Position numbers and translations under genes: made by a program | The notes under the pieces: generated by a model | Seen by the model: the letters and a program-made list of their open reading frames with translations, nothing else | What the model was told of the DNA's origin: nothing | Databases searched by the model: none | Shown here: in pieces, positions 56,174 to 64,000 of the stretch | Numbering within the stretch: position 1 is the first letter of the stretch | Layout: every line of letters begins with the position of its first letter | DNA from: Psychrobacter sp. 28M-43 | GTDB taxonomy: Bacteria > Pseudomonadota > Gammaproteobacteria > Pseudomonadales > Moraxellaceae | Reading direction: 5' to 3' | DNA: 64,000 bases | NCBI RefSeq assembly: GCF_014770435.1 | Contig: NZ_CP061739.1 | Span: forward strand, 248,001 to 312,000

Positions 56174-58246
56174 ATGCAGCAGTCACCTCATTCTCCAAAG
56201 TCTCAGTCCCTATCTACATCAGTGCTGGATTCTGCTGCTCAGTTATCGAGCTTACAGCAGACCTATACTGTGATTCCACGTGTGCGTCCTCATACGCCAT
56301 TGCTTGATGTAATTGATACACCTACTGACCTTAGTAGACTTTCGGCTGCCAAGCTTATTACGCTGGCTGATGAATTGCGCCTTTTTCTATTGTATTCAGC
56401 TGGTCAAAGCGGTGGGCATTTTGGTGCCAATTTAGGCGTGGTTGAGCTGACCATAGTATTGCACTATTTGTTAGATACGCCGCAAGATCAAATCGTCTGG
56501 GACGTGGGTCATCAAGCCTATGCTCATAAAGTGCTGACAGGTCGCCGTGAGCAGCTAGGTACTATCAGATCTAAAGACGGTTTGACGGCATTTCCTGAGC
56601 GCGCAGAATCTGTCTACGATACATTTGGCGTTGGGCATTCATCGACTTCTATTTCAGCTGGTCTGGGCATGAGCCTCGCCCTGCGTTATCAAGGCCGCGA
56701 GCAAACGGTTGCTTGCATCATTGGTGATGGTGCAATGACAGGCGGTATGGCATTTGAAGCCATGAATGACGCAGTACAGCAAGATGCTGATTTGCTGGTC
56801 ATTCTAAACGATAATGATATGTCGATATCTTGCTCTATTGGTGGATTTTCACGACATTTAGCTATGCTTTGGGAGTCAGGTTATCAAGTAGATATCTCTG
56901 AGTCAGGCGAGCCTGTACTCTGCCACCGTCCTGATATGCAAGCGTTCGATCGCCGCAAGCGTCATAAAGAGATGCGCGATGTGCCACAGCTAGAAGACAA
57001 CTTATTCAAAGCGATTGGTTTTACCTATTTTGGTCCATTTGATGGGCATAATATTCCTGAGCTACTGCGCGTATTGTCACTGGCGAAGCAAGTAAAAGGC
57101 CCGGTATTGGTACATATCTATACGACTAAGGGTAAAGGGTTTGCGCCAGCAGAGTTAGATCCAGTGGGCTATCACGCAATCAGTAAATTGCCAGTCGAAA
57201 ATCATAAAGAGCATGAAGAGTCTAAAGCTGACTCCATAGAGCAGCCAACGAAACAACTAAGCACAAAGCCAGCGTTAAAATATTCGCAAGTGTTTGGCCA
57301 GTTCTTATGTGATAAAGCGGCCGAGGACGATAAGCTGTTAGCTGTCACCCCTGCCATGGAAGAAGGCTCAGGGATGACGGACTTTGCTCGTCACTTTCCA
57401 GAGCGTTTCTTTGATGTGGCCATTGCTGAGCAACATGCTGTCACGCTAGCGGCTGGGATGGCAACTCAGGGTGTCAAACCTATTGTTGCGATTTATTCAA
57501 CGTTCTTGCAGCGTGGATATGATCAGCTGATTCATGACGTGGCCTTACAGAATCTCGATGTGATGTTTGCCATCGATCGAGCGGGCCTAGTCGGTGAAGA
57601 TGGTGCCACGCATGCTGGCGTGTTTGATTTTGGATTCTTGCGTTGTGTGCCTAATATGGTGATTGCAGCGCCAAAAGATGAGAACGAATGCTACCATTTG
57701 CTCAACACTTGCTATGAATATTCAGGCTGCACGGCGGTACGTTATCCACGTGGTACAGGCACAGGTGCTGATATTGAGCAGCCAGCCCAAACTTATAAAG
57801 TTGGAGAAGCGGTTGTCGAGTCAGTATTAGGTAAAACTGATGCGCCTTACAAATTGGCATTATTGGCCTTTGGTACGATGGTAGCAACTGTTCAGCAAGC
57901 CGCAGAAAGCTTAATAAATAACGATGCAGTGTTAGATTGCCAAATACAGGTGGTCAATATGCGCTGGGTAAAACCGCTAGACACAGCAATGCTTGAGACG
58001 TTATTAGCGCAAGGGGTCACTCATATAGCAACCCTAGAAGAGCACATGATTATGGGCGGCGCAGGTAGTGCAGTGAATGAATATTTGCTCAATGAATCGG
58101 CTGCCTTTAAGAGAAATCGTCCAGCTATTGCTAATATCGGTATTCCTGACCGCTTTATTGCTCACGGCTCTCAAGCAGAGCAATTGGCTGACTGTGGTCT
58201 AGATGTCGAGGGCGTGACTAAACAGCTTAAAACGCTCTTATCGTAA
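56174..58246 (+). CDS. dxs: 1-deoxy-D-xylulose-5-phosphate synthase
   Basis: 690 residues. ThDP enzyme making DXP from pyruvate and glyceraldehyde 3-phosphate, entry to the MEP isoprenoid pathway and a precursor of the thiamin thiazole (thiG) and PLP. Motifs are '[24 protein letters not shown]', '[17 protein letters not shown]', the ThDP motif '[17 protein letters not shown]...LNDNDMSIS', then the transketolase pyrimidine domain '[37 protein letters not shown]'. About 55 N-terminal residues exceed E. coli Dxs (620). The ATG at 56174 is chosen; no strong RBS. Confidence 0.97.
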   Translation: MQQSPHSPKSQSLSTSVLDSAAQLSSLQQTYTVIPRVRPHTPLLDVIDTPTDLSRLSAAKLITLADELRLFLLYSAGQSGGHFGANLGVVELTIVLHYLLDTPQDQIVWDVGHQAYAHKVLTGRREQLGTIRSKDGLTAFPERAESVYDTFGVGHSSTSISAGLGMSLALRYQGREQTVACIIGDGAMTGGMAFEAMNDAVQQDADLLVILNDNDMSISCSIGGFSRHLAMLWESGYQVDISESGEPVLCHRPDMQAFDRRKRHKEMRDVPQLEDNLFKAIGFTYFGPFDGHNIPELLRVLSLAKQVKGPVLVHIYTTKGKGFAPAELDPVGYHAISKLPVENHKEHEESKADSIEQPTKQLSTKPALKYSQVFGQFLCDKAAEDDKLLAVTPAMEEGSGMTDFARHFPERFFDVAIAEQHAVTLAAGMATQGVKPIVAIYSTFLQRGYDQLIHDVALQNLDVMFAIDRAGLVGEDGATHAGVFDFGFLRCVPNMVIAAPKDENECYHLLNTCYEYSGCTAVRYPRGTGTGADIEQPAQTYKVGEAVVESVLGKTDAPYKLALLAFGTMVATVQQAAESLINNDAVLDCQIQVVNMRWVKPLDTAMLETLLAQGVTHIATLEEHMIMGGAGSAVNEYLLNESAAFKRNRPAIANIGIPDRFIAHGSQAEQLADCGLDVEGVTKQLKTLLS

Positions 58247-58343
58247 GCAATGTTTCTAGCGTTACAATATTATTTATAAAGTTAATGCGCTAAAAATGTG
58301 TTAATTAAAACCGATATAAGCTCCTTAAACAGAGCAAACGCCT

Positions 58344-58368
58344 GTTAGCCGCAGGTGCTAACTTTTTT
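58344..58368 (+). terminator. dxs terminator
   Basis: Stem GTTAGC / GCTAAC, 7-base loop, then six T, about 98 bases after the dxs stop. Confidence 0.85.
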
Positions 58369-58450
58369 ACAACTTGCGCAGTTTAGATGATCGCCAAAGT
58401 ACTGGATTGGTCAGCGTGACGGTTTTTTCGTTTTTATCGAACAATTTTAG

Positions 58451-58500
58451 TATAATGCGGGTGTCTTTTATAAGTTTTCGTTTATAAAAGACACGTTTTT
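58451..58500 (+). promoter_or_regulatory. suhB: suhB promoter with a stem-loop at the predicted +1
   Basis: A perfect TATAAT (58451-58456) is followed, right at the expected start, by a perfect 13-bp hairpin GTGTCTTTTATAA / TTATAAAAGACAC (58461-58473 with 58482-58494) ending in GTTTTT. The leader then runs about 100 bases to the suhB ATG. The hairpin may stabilise the 5' end or act as an attenuator. No good -35. Confidence 0.55.
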
Positions 58501-58600
58501 AATCGCATAGATGTGGTGTGATGCGGCGGCTGTTTGGCATGTTGTGGGCACAGAGTTAGTCTTATTTTTTATATTCATTCATCAAGCAAATAGGTTATTT

Positions 58601-59428
58601 ATGGAACCCATGGTCGTCATCGCAGCGCGTACTGCTGAAAAAGTTGGTAAAGAGATTTTATATGCGCATCAAAACCGCCACAAAATCGAGTTAGATATTG
58701 AGTCTAAAGGACTTGATGGTTTGGTTACCCGCATTGATCGCTTTAGCGAAGAGCTCACGATTGAGACGCTAAAAGCCAGCTATCCTAATCATTCATTCTT
58801 GGGTGAAGAGTTTGGTATGCAAGAAGGTCGCGGCGAAGATGCTGACTGGTGCTGGATTATCGATCCACTAGACGGCACTAAGAACTTCGTTCATGGTGTA
58901 CCGCAGTTCTGCGTATCCATCGCAGTCCAGCATAAAGGTGTTACCCAACATGGTGTGATCTATGATCCAGTACGTGATGAGATGTTCTCAGCGAGCCGTG
59001 GTAAAGGCGCGCGCTTGAACAATCGCCGTATGCAAGTGAGCGAGCGTAAAACCATTGATGGCGGTTTCTTTACGACAGGACATCCGCTTGAGCGTAAGCG
59101 CAATGGCGAAGTTATCTCTTATGCTAAACAGCACTTTGAGAGCTTACAGAAGATATCTGAGGCAGGTGGTCAGGTACGTCGTATGGGTTCAGCTGCGCTT
59201 GATTTGTGCTATGTTGCTGCTGGTCGTTTTGACGGTTATTTTGAGATGTCTATCAAGCCTTGGGACATCGCTGCGGGCGAGCTTATCGTAACTGAAGCAC
59301 GCGGTGTGGTGGTTGATCATACTGGCGCGCACAACTCTATGACATCAGGCTCTATCTTCGCTTGTAATGTGAAATTGCTCAAGCCATTGATGCAAACAGT
59401 TGTACCAATCTGGGGTGACGCAATCTAA
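58601..59428 (+). CDS. suhB: Inositol monophosphatase family protein SuhB
   Basis: 275 residues from the ATG at 58601 (AGG at -9). Mg-dependent phosphatase fold with 'FLGEEFG' (Glu69-70), 'DPLDGTKNFVHG' (88-99) and 'WDIAAGELIVTEARG'. SuhB also acts as an RNA polymerase/ribosome antitermination partner in E. coli. Upstream open codons (58511 onward) lack family similarity. The gene is single, with the terminal hairpin shared with the wax synthase gene. Confidence 0.95.
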   Translation: MEPMVVIAARTAEKVGKEILYAHQNRHKIELDIESKGLDGLVTRIDRFSEELTIETLKASYPNHSFLGEEFGMQEGRGEDADWCWIIDPLDGTKNFVHGVPQFCVSIAVQHKGVTQHGVIYDPVRDEMFSASRGKGARLNNRRMQVSERKTIDGGFFTTGHPLERKRNGEVISYAKQHFESLQKISEAGGQVRRMGSAALDLCYVAAGRFDGYFEMSIKPWDIAAGELIVTEARGVVVDHTGAHNSMTSGSIFACNVKLLKPLMQTVVPIWGDAI

Positions 59429-59504
59429 ACGTTAACCTTAATGGTATTAACGTTTAGCGCTTGCAAGATTTAAATTCAAGTAATATCTAGATTGAGTATG
59501 AACG

Positions 59505-59539
59505 AAAAAAGCTGGTTCCATTATGGAGCCAGCTTTTTT
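59505..59539. terminator. Bidirectional terminator overlapping the wax synthase stop codon
   Basis: 16-bp stem AAAAAAGCTGGTTCCA / TGGAGCCAGCTTTTTT (one G-T pair) with loop TTA. On the minus strand the loop is the TAA stop of the wax synthase, and the incoming stem encodes its last residues (KKLAP). Ends both suhB and the wax synthase transcripts. Confidence 0.9.
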
Positions 59540-60960
59540 GTTTTATCATTACCCTTATTGTCATTTTTATCTTCGACAGTAATGCCTTTGAATGCTAGCT
59601 CTTTACTGGTAGTTTCTAGCAGTTGCAACTCTTCTTCTATCAGCATTAGCATATCTTGTACACGTGGTAATGCTTTGCTACAAGCGGTAATACCAAACTC
59701 AATCTTATCTAAATAACTGGCTAAAGTGATATTCATCGCTTGACCATTAAAGACGATAGAAGCAGGGTACAGCGATTGCAGACGTGCGCCATTCCAGTAC
59801 AGCGGTTTTTCAGAACCAGGTACGTTAGAGATAATCAGGTTAAATGCCTGCTTTCTAGGAAACAATCCTGTCGCCAAATTAATGCCTTGCCACGCGTATG
59901 AGACAATACTGTAGTTAATGACCTGCGCTTGGTTCATGCGGCGAAAGCGACGTTTGCCGTTATTCATACTACGATGGATAAGCTCTATTCTGCGCAGTGG
60001 ATTGTCCAAATGCGTACCCAAGTTTGCCAGTACAAATGACAGCTGGTTGCCCGAGATACTGTTATCTGTACGCAGTGACATCGGTACAAAAGCAATCAAT
60101 GGTTTGCTCGGTAGCGCATCCATTGAGATTAGATAACGGCGAATAGCACCTGCACAGACTGCCAGTACCACATCGTTTCTACTAATTTTGAGCCTTTCAG
60201 CAATATCGTTAAACCGCTTTATATCATAAGATTGTGCGGCTATACGCCGTGAGGCTGATATACGTTTATTCAAGATACTCATTGGGGCGTCAAAAGTACC
60301 GACGTACCCTTCATCACCGTAGTTTTTTACATTATCTAGCAGTTCTGTAAATACAGGTTTGATGGTAGATATCTGCTCTTTTATGATGCCCCTGATAGAT
60401 CGTTCGGCAGGCAGTATAGCGTTTACTTGGTTGCGATGGCGTGCCATCAGCGACCAGACAGGGAGAGTAACTGGTTCGGTTGGCGATTGAGATAAGGACT
60501 TTTGAACCAAACGCATCGCTGCGATGCCATCAACCAAAGAGTGATGAATCTTAAAATACCACGCAAAACGTTCAGGTCCACCTTCGATTTCTGGCTGGAT
60601 ACCTTCGATGACATGACATTCCCACAAAGGCATGGCACGATCTAATAAACGTCCATGTTCTCTTGAGACGTACATCAATAGTTCACGTACGCGTCCAGGA
60701 CTTGGTAGCGCGACATGATGCAAATGATGCTCAACATCAAAATCTTTGTCTTTTTTCCAAAAGGCTAAATGCTCAAGTACCTGATTAAAAGGAAAGCTGG
60801 GCGGCACATCAGACTCTTGCATTTGTTTTACCAATTGATAGACAAAATCGCTATCCGCATTGTCTGGTAATTCAAATACAAACAGTCCACCAACGTGCAT
60901 GGGCTGTTTACGCGACTCAAGAAGTAGAAACAACTGGTCGACTGCTGTGAGAAGTCGCAT
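59521..60960 (-). CDS. wax-dgaT: Wax ester synthase/diacylglycerol acyltransferase (WS/DGAT)
   Basis: 479 residues. Acyl-CoA + fatty alcohol or diacylglycerol to wax ester or triacylglycerol. The catalytic HHxxxDG motif HHSLVDG is at 139-145, 'PLWECHVIEG' precedes it, and 'NLIISNVPGSEKPLYWNGARLQSLYPASIVFNGQAMNITLASYLD' (the ND/NVPG region) is near the C-terminus. Typical bacterial length. Membrane-peripheral, no signal peptide. Storage lipid synthesis is characteristic of Moraxellaceae. The stop codon lies inside the terminator loop. Confidence 0.96.
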   Translation of the reverse strand: MRLLTAVDQLFLLLESRKQPMHVGGLFVFELPDNADSDFVYQLVKQMQESDVPPSFPFNQVLEHLAFWKKDKDFDVEHHLHHVALPSPGRVRELLMYVSREHGRLLDRAMPLWECHVIEGIQPEIEGGPERFAWYFKIHHSLVDGIAAMRLVQKSLSQSPTEPVTLPVWSLMARHRNQVNAILPAERSIRGIIKEQISTIKPVFTELLDNVKNYGDEGYVGTFDAPMSILNKRISASRRIAAQSYDIKRFNDIAERLKISRNDVVLAVCAGAIRRYLISMDALPSKPLIAFVPMSLRTDNSISGNQLSFVLANLGTHLDNPLRRIELIHRSMNNGKRRFRRMNQAQVINYSIVSYAWQGINLATGLFPRKQAFNLIISNVPGSEKPLYWNGARLQSLYPASIVFNGQAMNITLASYLDKIEFGITACSKALPRVQDMLMLIEEELQLLETTSKELAFKGITVEDKNDNKGNDKTKKLAP

Positions 60961-61041
60961 AATAAATCCTTTTATAACGATAAGTGTTATGTGAAGTTAT
61001 GATAAGTAAATATTCAATCAAATAACATTTTTTATTATTTT

Positions 61042-61108
61042 ATAGAGCGTGTTAAGCAATCAACCATAGCACTGACAGCACTATACGTAAATACTCAACA
61101 CGCTCTAT
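61042..61108. repeat. 67-bp element with 15-bp inverted ends
   Basis: ATAGAGCGTGTTAAG (61042-61056) and its inverse CTCAACACGCTCTAT (61094-61108), 14 of 15 paired, around a core with AGCACT twice. It lies 26 bases past the thiG stop. It may be a small mobile repeat or a thiG terminator, although the U-tract is poor. Confidence 0.6.
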
Positions 61109-61133
61109 TATGATATGTCATTTATACTTTAGT

Positions 61134-61955
61134 TTATTGAAAGAAATAGCCTGTTTGTGGCGAGCTGGCCGTGGCCATTTTGCGCATCGGCATACGACCT
61201 GCCAAAAATGCCGCACGACCTGCCCACATAGCATGTTTCATTGCATGCGCCATCATCACAGGATTTTGTGCATTGGCAATGGCTGAGTTCATCAGTACGC
61301 CATCACAACCAAGCTCCATTGCAAGTGCAGCATCAGAGGCAGTGCCGACACCAGCGTCAACCAATACGGGTACTTTAGCGTTTTCGATTATTAAGCTAAG
61401 TGTATGACGATTGAGTAGACCAAGTCCTGAACCAATCAAGCTGCCAAGCGGCATAATGGCGACACAGCCCATGCTTTCTAACTCTTGTGCGACGATAGGG
61501 TCATCTGACGTATAAACCATCACTTCAAAACCATCATCGATCAATACTTTGGCGGCTTTTAAAGTTTCCATAACGTTTGGATATAAGGTTTTCTCATCAC
61601 CCAATACCTCAAGCTTAACCAAATTATGCCCACCCAATAACTCGCGAGCAAGCTTACAAGTGCGAATGGCTGTTTCGGCGTCAAAGCAGCCAGCAGTATT
61701 CGGTAGTATTGTATGTTTATCAGGTGAAATCACATCTAATAAGTTAGGCTCATCACTATTTTGTCCAATATTGACACGGCGAATAGCAACGGTCACGATC
61801 TCGGCTGCTGAAGCAGCAATAGCTTCTCCAGTCTCTGTCATGTCTTTATACTTACCAGTACCGACTAGCAGACGTGAAGAAAAGGTACGGCTACCGACAG
61901 TAAAGGTATCTTGTAAAAGTGGTGTTGGATGAGTAGTGCTAACGTTCTCTGACAT
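61134..61955 (-). CDS. thiG: Thiazole synthase
   Basis: 273 residues from the ATG with AGGA upstream. TIM-barrel enzyme that makes the thiazole phosphate of thiamin from DXP, dehydroglycine and ThiS-thiocarboxylate. '[34 protein letters not shown]', '[36 protein letters not shown]', '[53 protein letters not shown]' are family blocks. Lone gene here; thiS lies at 35833-36033. DXP comes from the dxs gene 3 kb away. Confidence 0.96.
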   Translation of the reverse strand: MSENVSTTHPTPLLQDTFTVGSRTFSSRLLVGTGKYKDMTETGEAIAASAAEIVTVAIRRVNIGQNSDEPNLLDVISPDKHTILPNTAGCFDAETAIRTCKLARELLGGHNLVKLEVLGDEKTLYPNVMETLKAAKVLIDDGFEVMVYTSDDPIVAQELESMGCVAIMPLGSLIGSGLGLLNRHTLSLIIENAKVPVLVDAGVGTASDAALAMELGCDGVLMNSAIANAQNPVMMAHAMKHAMWAGRAAFLAGRMPMRKMATASSPQTGYFFQ

Positions 61956-62273
61956 AACGGAAAATCCTAATATCGAGCGGGAGAAGGGGACAGACAAAAT
62001 ATGATGAGTAATCTAAAAGGTGTAATAGACAATGGCAAGCGGTCTGCAAAAAAAGGCATGATATGCTAACTCTGATAGTAATAATATGTGCTGGGCGATA
62101 GGTATAAAGCGCCAGTCACATAAAATAATACCCGTCTAAAACAAAATGCTATTATAACAAACTCATGCAACCTTACTGGCAGTCTTTTTTGATTCGAACT
62201 GTTAAGGACAAGGCATCCATCATGTCTTGACGTGCGTACTTCTTATCCTCTCCTCACTTATTGGGCCGTCTTT

Positions 62274-63827
62274 ATGATGCAGTTGCCATACAGCTTTGCG
62301 AAACGCCATCAGATTTTGGCCATACTTGCGATAGATCCGGAATTGCCGCCAACATTGGTACTCACCAAAGCGACTCCGTTGTCAGCGATTAATGAAGCGG
62401 TACGGTTTTTACAGCAGCAAGGCGTTCGCGGTGTACCCACTTACGAAAGTGTTAGCGCGGATGATTTTGAAAAACGTATGAACGCCGCTTATGCTGGCAA
62501 TACAGGAGAATCGCAGCATATTGCTGCTGGACTTGAAGACCACCCTGATCTCGATAGCTTGGCAGATAGCGTCCCTGAAACTGAAGACCTGATGGATCAA
62601 CAAGACGATGCACCTATCATTCGTTTGATTAATGCATTGTTGTCCGAAGCCATCCGTTTAAGCGCCTCAGACATTCATATCGAAACCTTTGAAAAGCGTT
62701 TGGTTGTCCGTTTCCGAGTCGATGGTGAGCTAAAAGAAATTATCACACCAAAACGCCAACTAGCTCCATTGTTGGTCTCGCGTATTAAAGTAATGGCTAA
62801 ATTAGACATCGCCGAAAAGCGGGTGCCGCAAGATGGTCGTATCAGTTTAAGACTGGCAGGGCGAGAAGTCGATGTGCGTGTATCGACCTTACCATCAAGC
62901 TTTGGTGAGCGTGTGGTGATGCGTCTATTAGACAAGCAAGCTGGCCGTTTGAATATGACGTATTTGGGGCTGTCTGATAATGACTATACTGAGCTAAAAC
63001 GCTTAATCCATCGTCCGCATGGCATTATTTTGGTGACAGGGCCGACTGGTTCGGGTAAAACCACGACGTTATATTCTGCATTGACCGATTTAAATGATCA
63101 AACTCGCAATATCTTGACTGCTGAAGATCCGATTGAGTTTCAGCTTGATGGTATCGGGCAGACGCAGGTCAATAACAAAGTAGACATGACATTTGCTAAA
63201 AGTTTGCGCGCGATGTTGCGTCAAGATCCCGATGTGGTGATGGTTGGTGAAATTCGTGATTTAGAGACAGCAGAAATTGCCGTACAGGCTTCTTTGACAG
63301 GGCATTTGGTATTATCGACGCTGCATACCAACACTGCTATCGGCGCGGTCACTCGCTTACAGGACATGGGTGTTGAGCCGTTTCTGTTGTCCTCGTCACT
63401 TATTGGCGTAGTAGCGCAGCGTTTGGTACGTACCTTATGTTCACATTGTCAAAGCTGGCAGGCTGCTGATACCGAGCAAGCCAAGCTGTTTACCGAAATT
63501 GGGATTGGGACAACGCTGAAACGTGATGCCAAAGAGATAGCAAGTGAGTCGATTCGTTTGCCCAAGCCAGTTGGCTGCGATAAATGTAATCAGTCAGGAT
63601 TTAAAGGACGTACTGCTATCTATGAAGTCGTGCCAATCGACGATACATTGCGCCGTATGATTCATAGCAATACGGCTGAGTATGAGCTGGAAGAGTATGC
63701 GCGCCAGCAAACACCATCGATACGTGCAGATGGTTTACGTAAAGTCATAGAAGGGCGTACGACATTGGAAGAAGTGCTGCGAGTGACGAAAGAGAGCGCC
63801 TTAACGGACGAGACAATATTGGTATAA
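62274..63827 (+). CDS. gspE: Type II secretion ATPase GspE
   Basis: 517 residues from the ATG at 62274. The N-terminus 'MMQLPYSFAKRHQILAI' is typical GspE (LPYxFAKRH). Then N2 domain, Walker A GPTGSGKT (256-263), Asp box 'ILTAEDPIEFQLDGIGQTQVN', Walker B and His box 'VVMVGEIRDLETAEIAVQASLTGHLVLSTLHTN', and the zinc module CSHC...CDKC before 'GFKGRTAIYEV'. It powers the pseudopilus of the T2SS (or type IV pilus if PilB). The LPYxFAKRH start favours GspE over PilB. A GTG at 62232 would add 14 residues; see the mini-ORF just upstream. No other gsp gene is in the window. Confidence 0.93.
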   Translation: MMQLPYSFAKRHQILAILAIDPELPPTLVLTKATPLSAINEAVRFLQQQGVRGVPTYESVSADDFEKRMNAAYAGNTGESQHIAAGLEDHPDLDSLADSVPETEDLMDQQDDAPIIRLINALLSEAIRLSASDIHIETFEKRLVVRFRVDGELKEIITPKRQLAPLLVSRIKVMAKLDIAEKRVPQDGRISLRLAGREVDVRVSTLPSSFGERVVMRLLDKQAGRLNMTYLGLSDNDYTELKRLIHRPHGIILVTGPTGSGKTTTLYSALTDLNDQTRNILTAEDPIEFQLDGIGQTQVNNKVDMTFAKSLRAMLRQDPDVVMVGEIRDLETAEIAVQASLTGHLVLSTLHTNTAIGAVTRLQDMGVEPFLLSSSLIGVVAQRLVRTLCSHCQSWQAADTEQAKLFTEIGIGTTLKRDAKEIASESIRLPKPVGCDKCNQSGFKGRTAIYEVVPIDDTLRRMIHSNTAEYELEEYARQQTPSIRADGLRKVIEGRTTLEEVLRVTKESALTDETILV

Positions 63828-63864
63828 ATTTGCGAACTAGATACTGGTATAGCAAATAAAAAAC

Positions 63865-63893
63865 AACTGGTGTGAATAGCCAGTTATTTTAAT
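63865..63893. terminator. Weak hairpin between gspE and ridA
   Basis: AACTGG / CCAGTT with a 9-base loop followed by ATTTTAATATTTTT. Short stem; weak bidirectional terminator between converging genes. Confidence 0.55.
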
Positions 63894-63932
63894 ATTTTTC
63901 TAGTTGTGGAGCTTTAGAGTTTTTAGCCGCTA

Positions 63933-64000
63933 TTATTTGGCAGCCATACACTCAACCTCAACGCTTGCTCCAGCAGCCAATTCTGATACACCAAAAGCTG
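63933..64000 (-). CDS. ridA: RidA/YjgF-family protein, C-terminal end, partial
   Basis: Only the last 22 residues are inside the window (AFGVSELAAGASVEVECMAAK, stop). The ending 'VxEL..GASVEVE..A' is the RidA tail, where the VEVEAIA-like strand closes the barrel. RidA hydrolyses reactive enamines/imines such as 2-aminoacrylate. The rest lies beyond the right edge. Confidence 0.75.
   Translation of the reverse strand, partial: AFGVSELAAGASVEVECMAAK

Noticed and set aside
61956..62231. TPP riboswitch before thiG
   Set aside because: No CUGAGA-type thi-box core seen in the spacer.

Overview
The window looks like a chromosomal segment of a Psychrobacter-like gammaproteobacterium (Moraxellaceae). 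This is inferred from gene content and protein style, not from a database search. The pointers are a wax ester synthase/DGAT, moderate GC with AT-rich spacers, a kbl-tdh operon, an ackA-pta pair, a long Zn-type glyoxalase I and small IS-like palindromic elements in spacers. Almost everything is core metabolism or housekeeping. I found no rRNA, tRNA, CRISPR array, prophage or complete insertion sequence.

Layout. 1-4.3 kb: end of a branched-chain amino acid-type ABC transporter (livG end, livF), an acyl-CoA ligase and a lipoprotein binding protein. 4.7-8.2 kb: acetyl-CoA synthetase and an FAD amine oxidase-like protein. 8.2-8.8 kb: a spacer with a strong Fur box, a promoter and a terminator that together outline a minus-strand small RNA of about 105 nt; this is the best candidate for something undescribed. 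8.8-15.2 kb: pgsA, a PNPOx-fold stress protein, purL and an ACT-domain protein. 15.4-21.6 kb (minus strand): tdh, kbl, a lipoprotein amidase with a small acidic partner, an amino acid permease and a MOSC protein. 21.8-27.1 kb (minus): rsfS, nadD, pta, ackA. 27.9-32 kb: lptM-lysA-dapF-xerC. 32-38 kb: a nitrilase-family amidase, rpoN-hpf, then thiS, DUF423, rpoH and a TusA-like protein on the minus strand. 38.6-44.7 kb: an M48 protease, yqeY and rpsU, two lipoproteins (one a cytochrome c), tsaD and crcB, with two MITE-like elements in the spacers. 44.8-45.7 kb: an AT-rich islet of two unknown genes. 46-50 kb: metR and potGHI. 50.4-53.4 kb: carbonic anhydrase, gloA, MscS and a lipidated cytochrome c'. 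53.8-64 kb: hemF, ribA, dxs, suhB, a wax synthase, thiG, gspE and the end of a RidA-like gene.

Connections. Acetate is handled both by acsA (assimilation) and by ackA-pta (reversible). Threonine breakdown (tdh, kbl) yields acetyl-CoA and glycine. lysA, dapF and lptM join cell wall and envelope assembly. Two alternative sigma factors (rpoN, rpoH) lie 2 kb apart. The thiamin sulfur carrier thiS and its synthase partner thiG, usually adjacent, are 25 kb apart here. Most convergent gene pairs share a clean bidirectional terminator, which supports the gene boundaries given.
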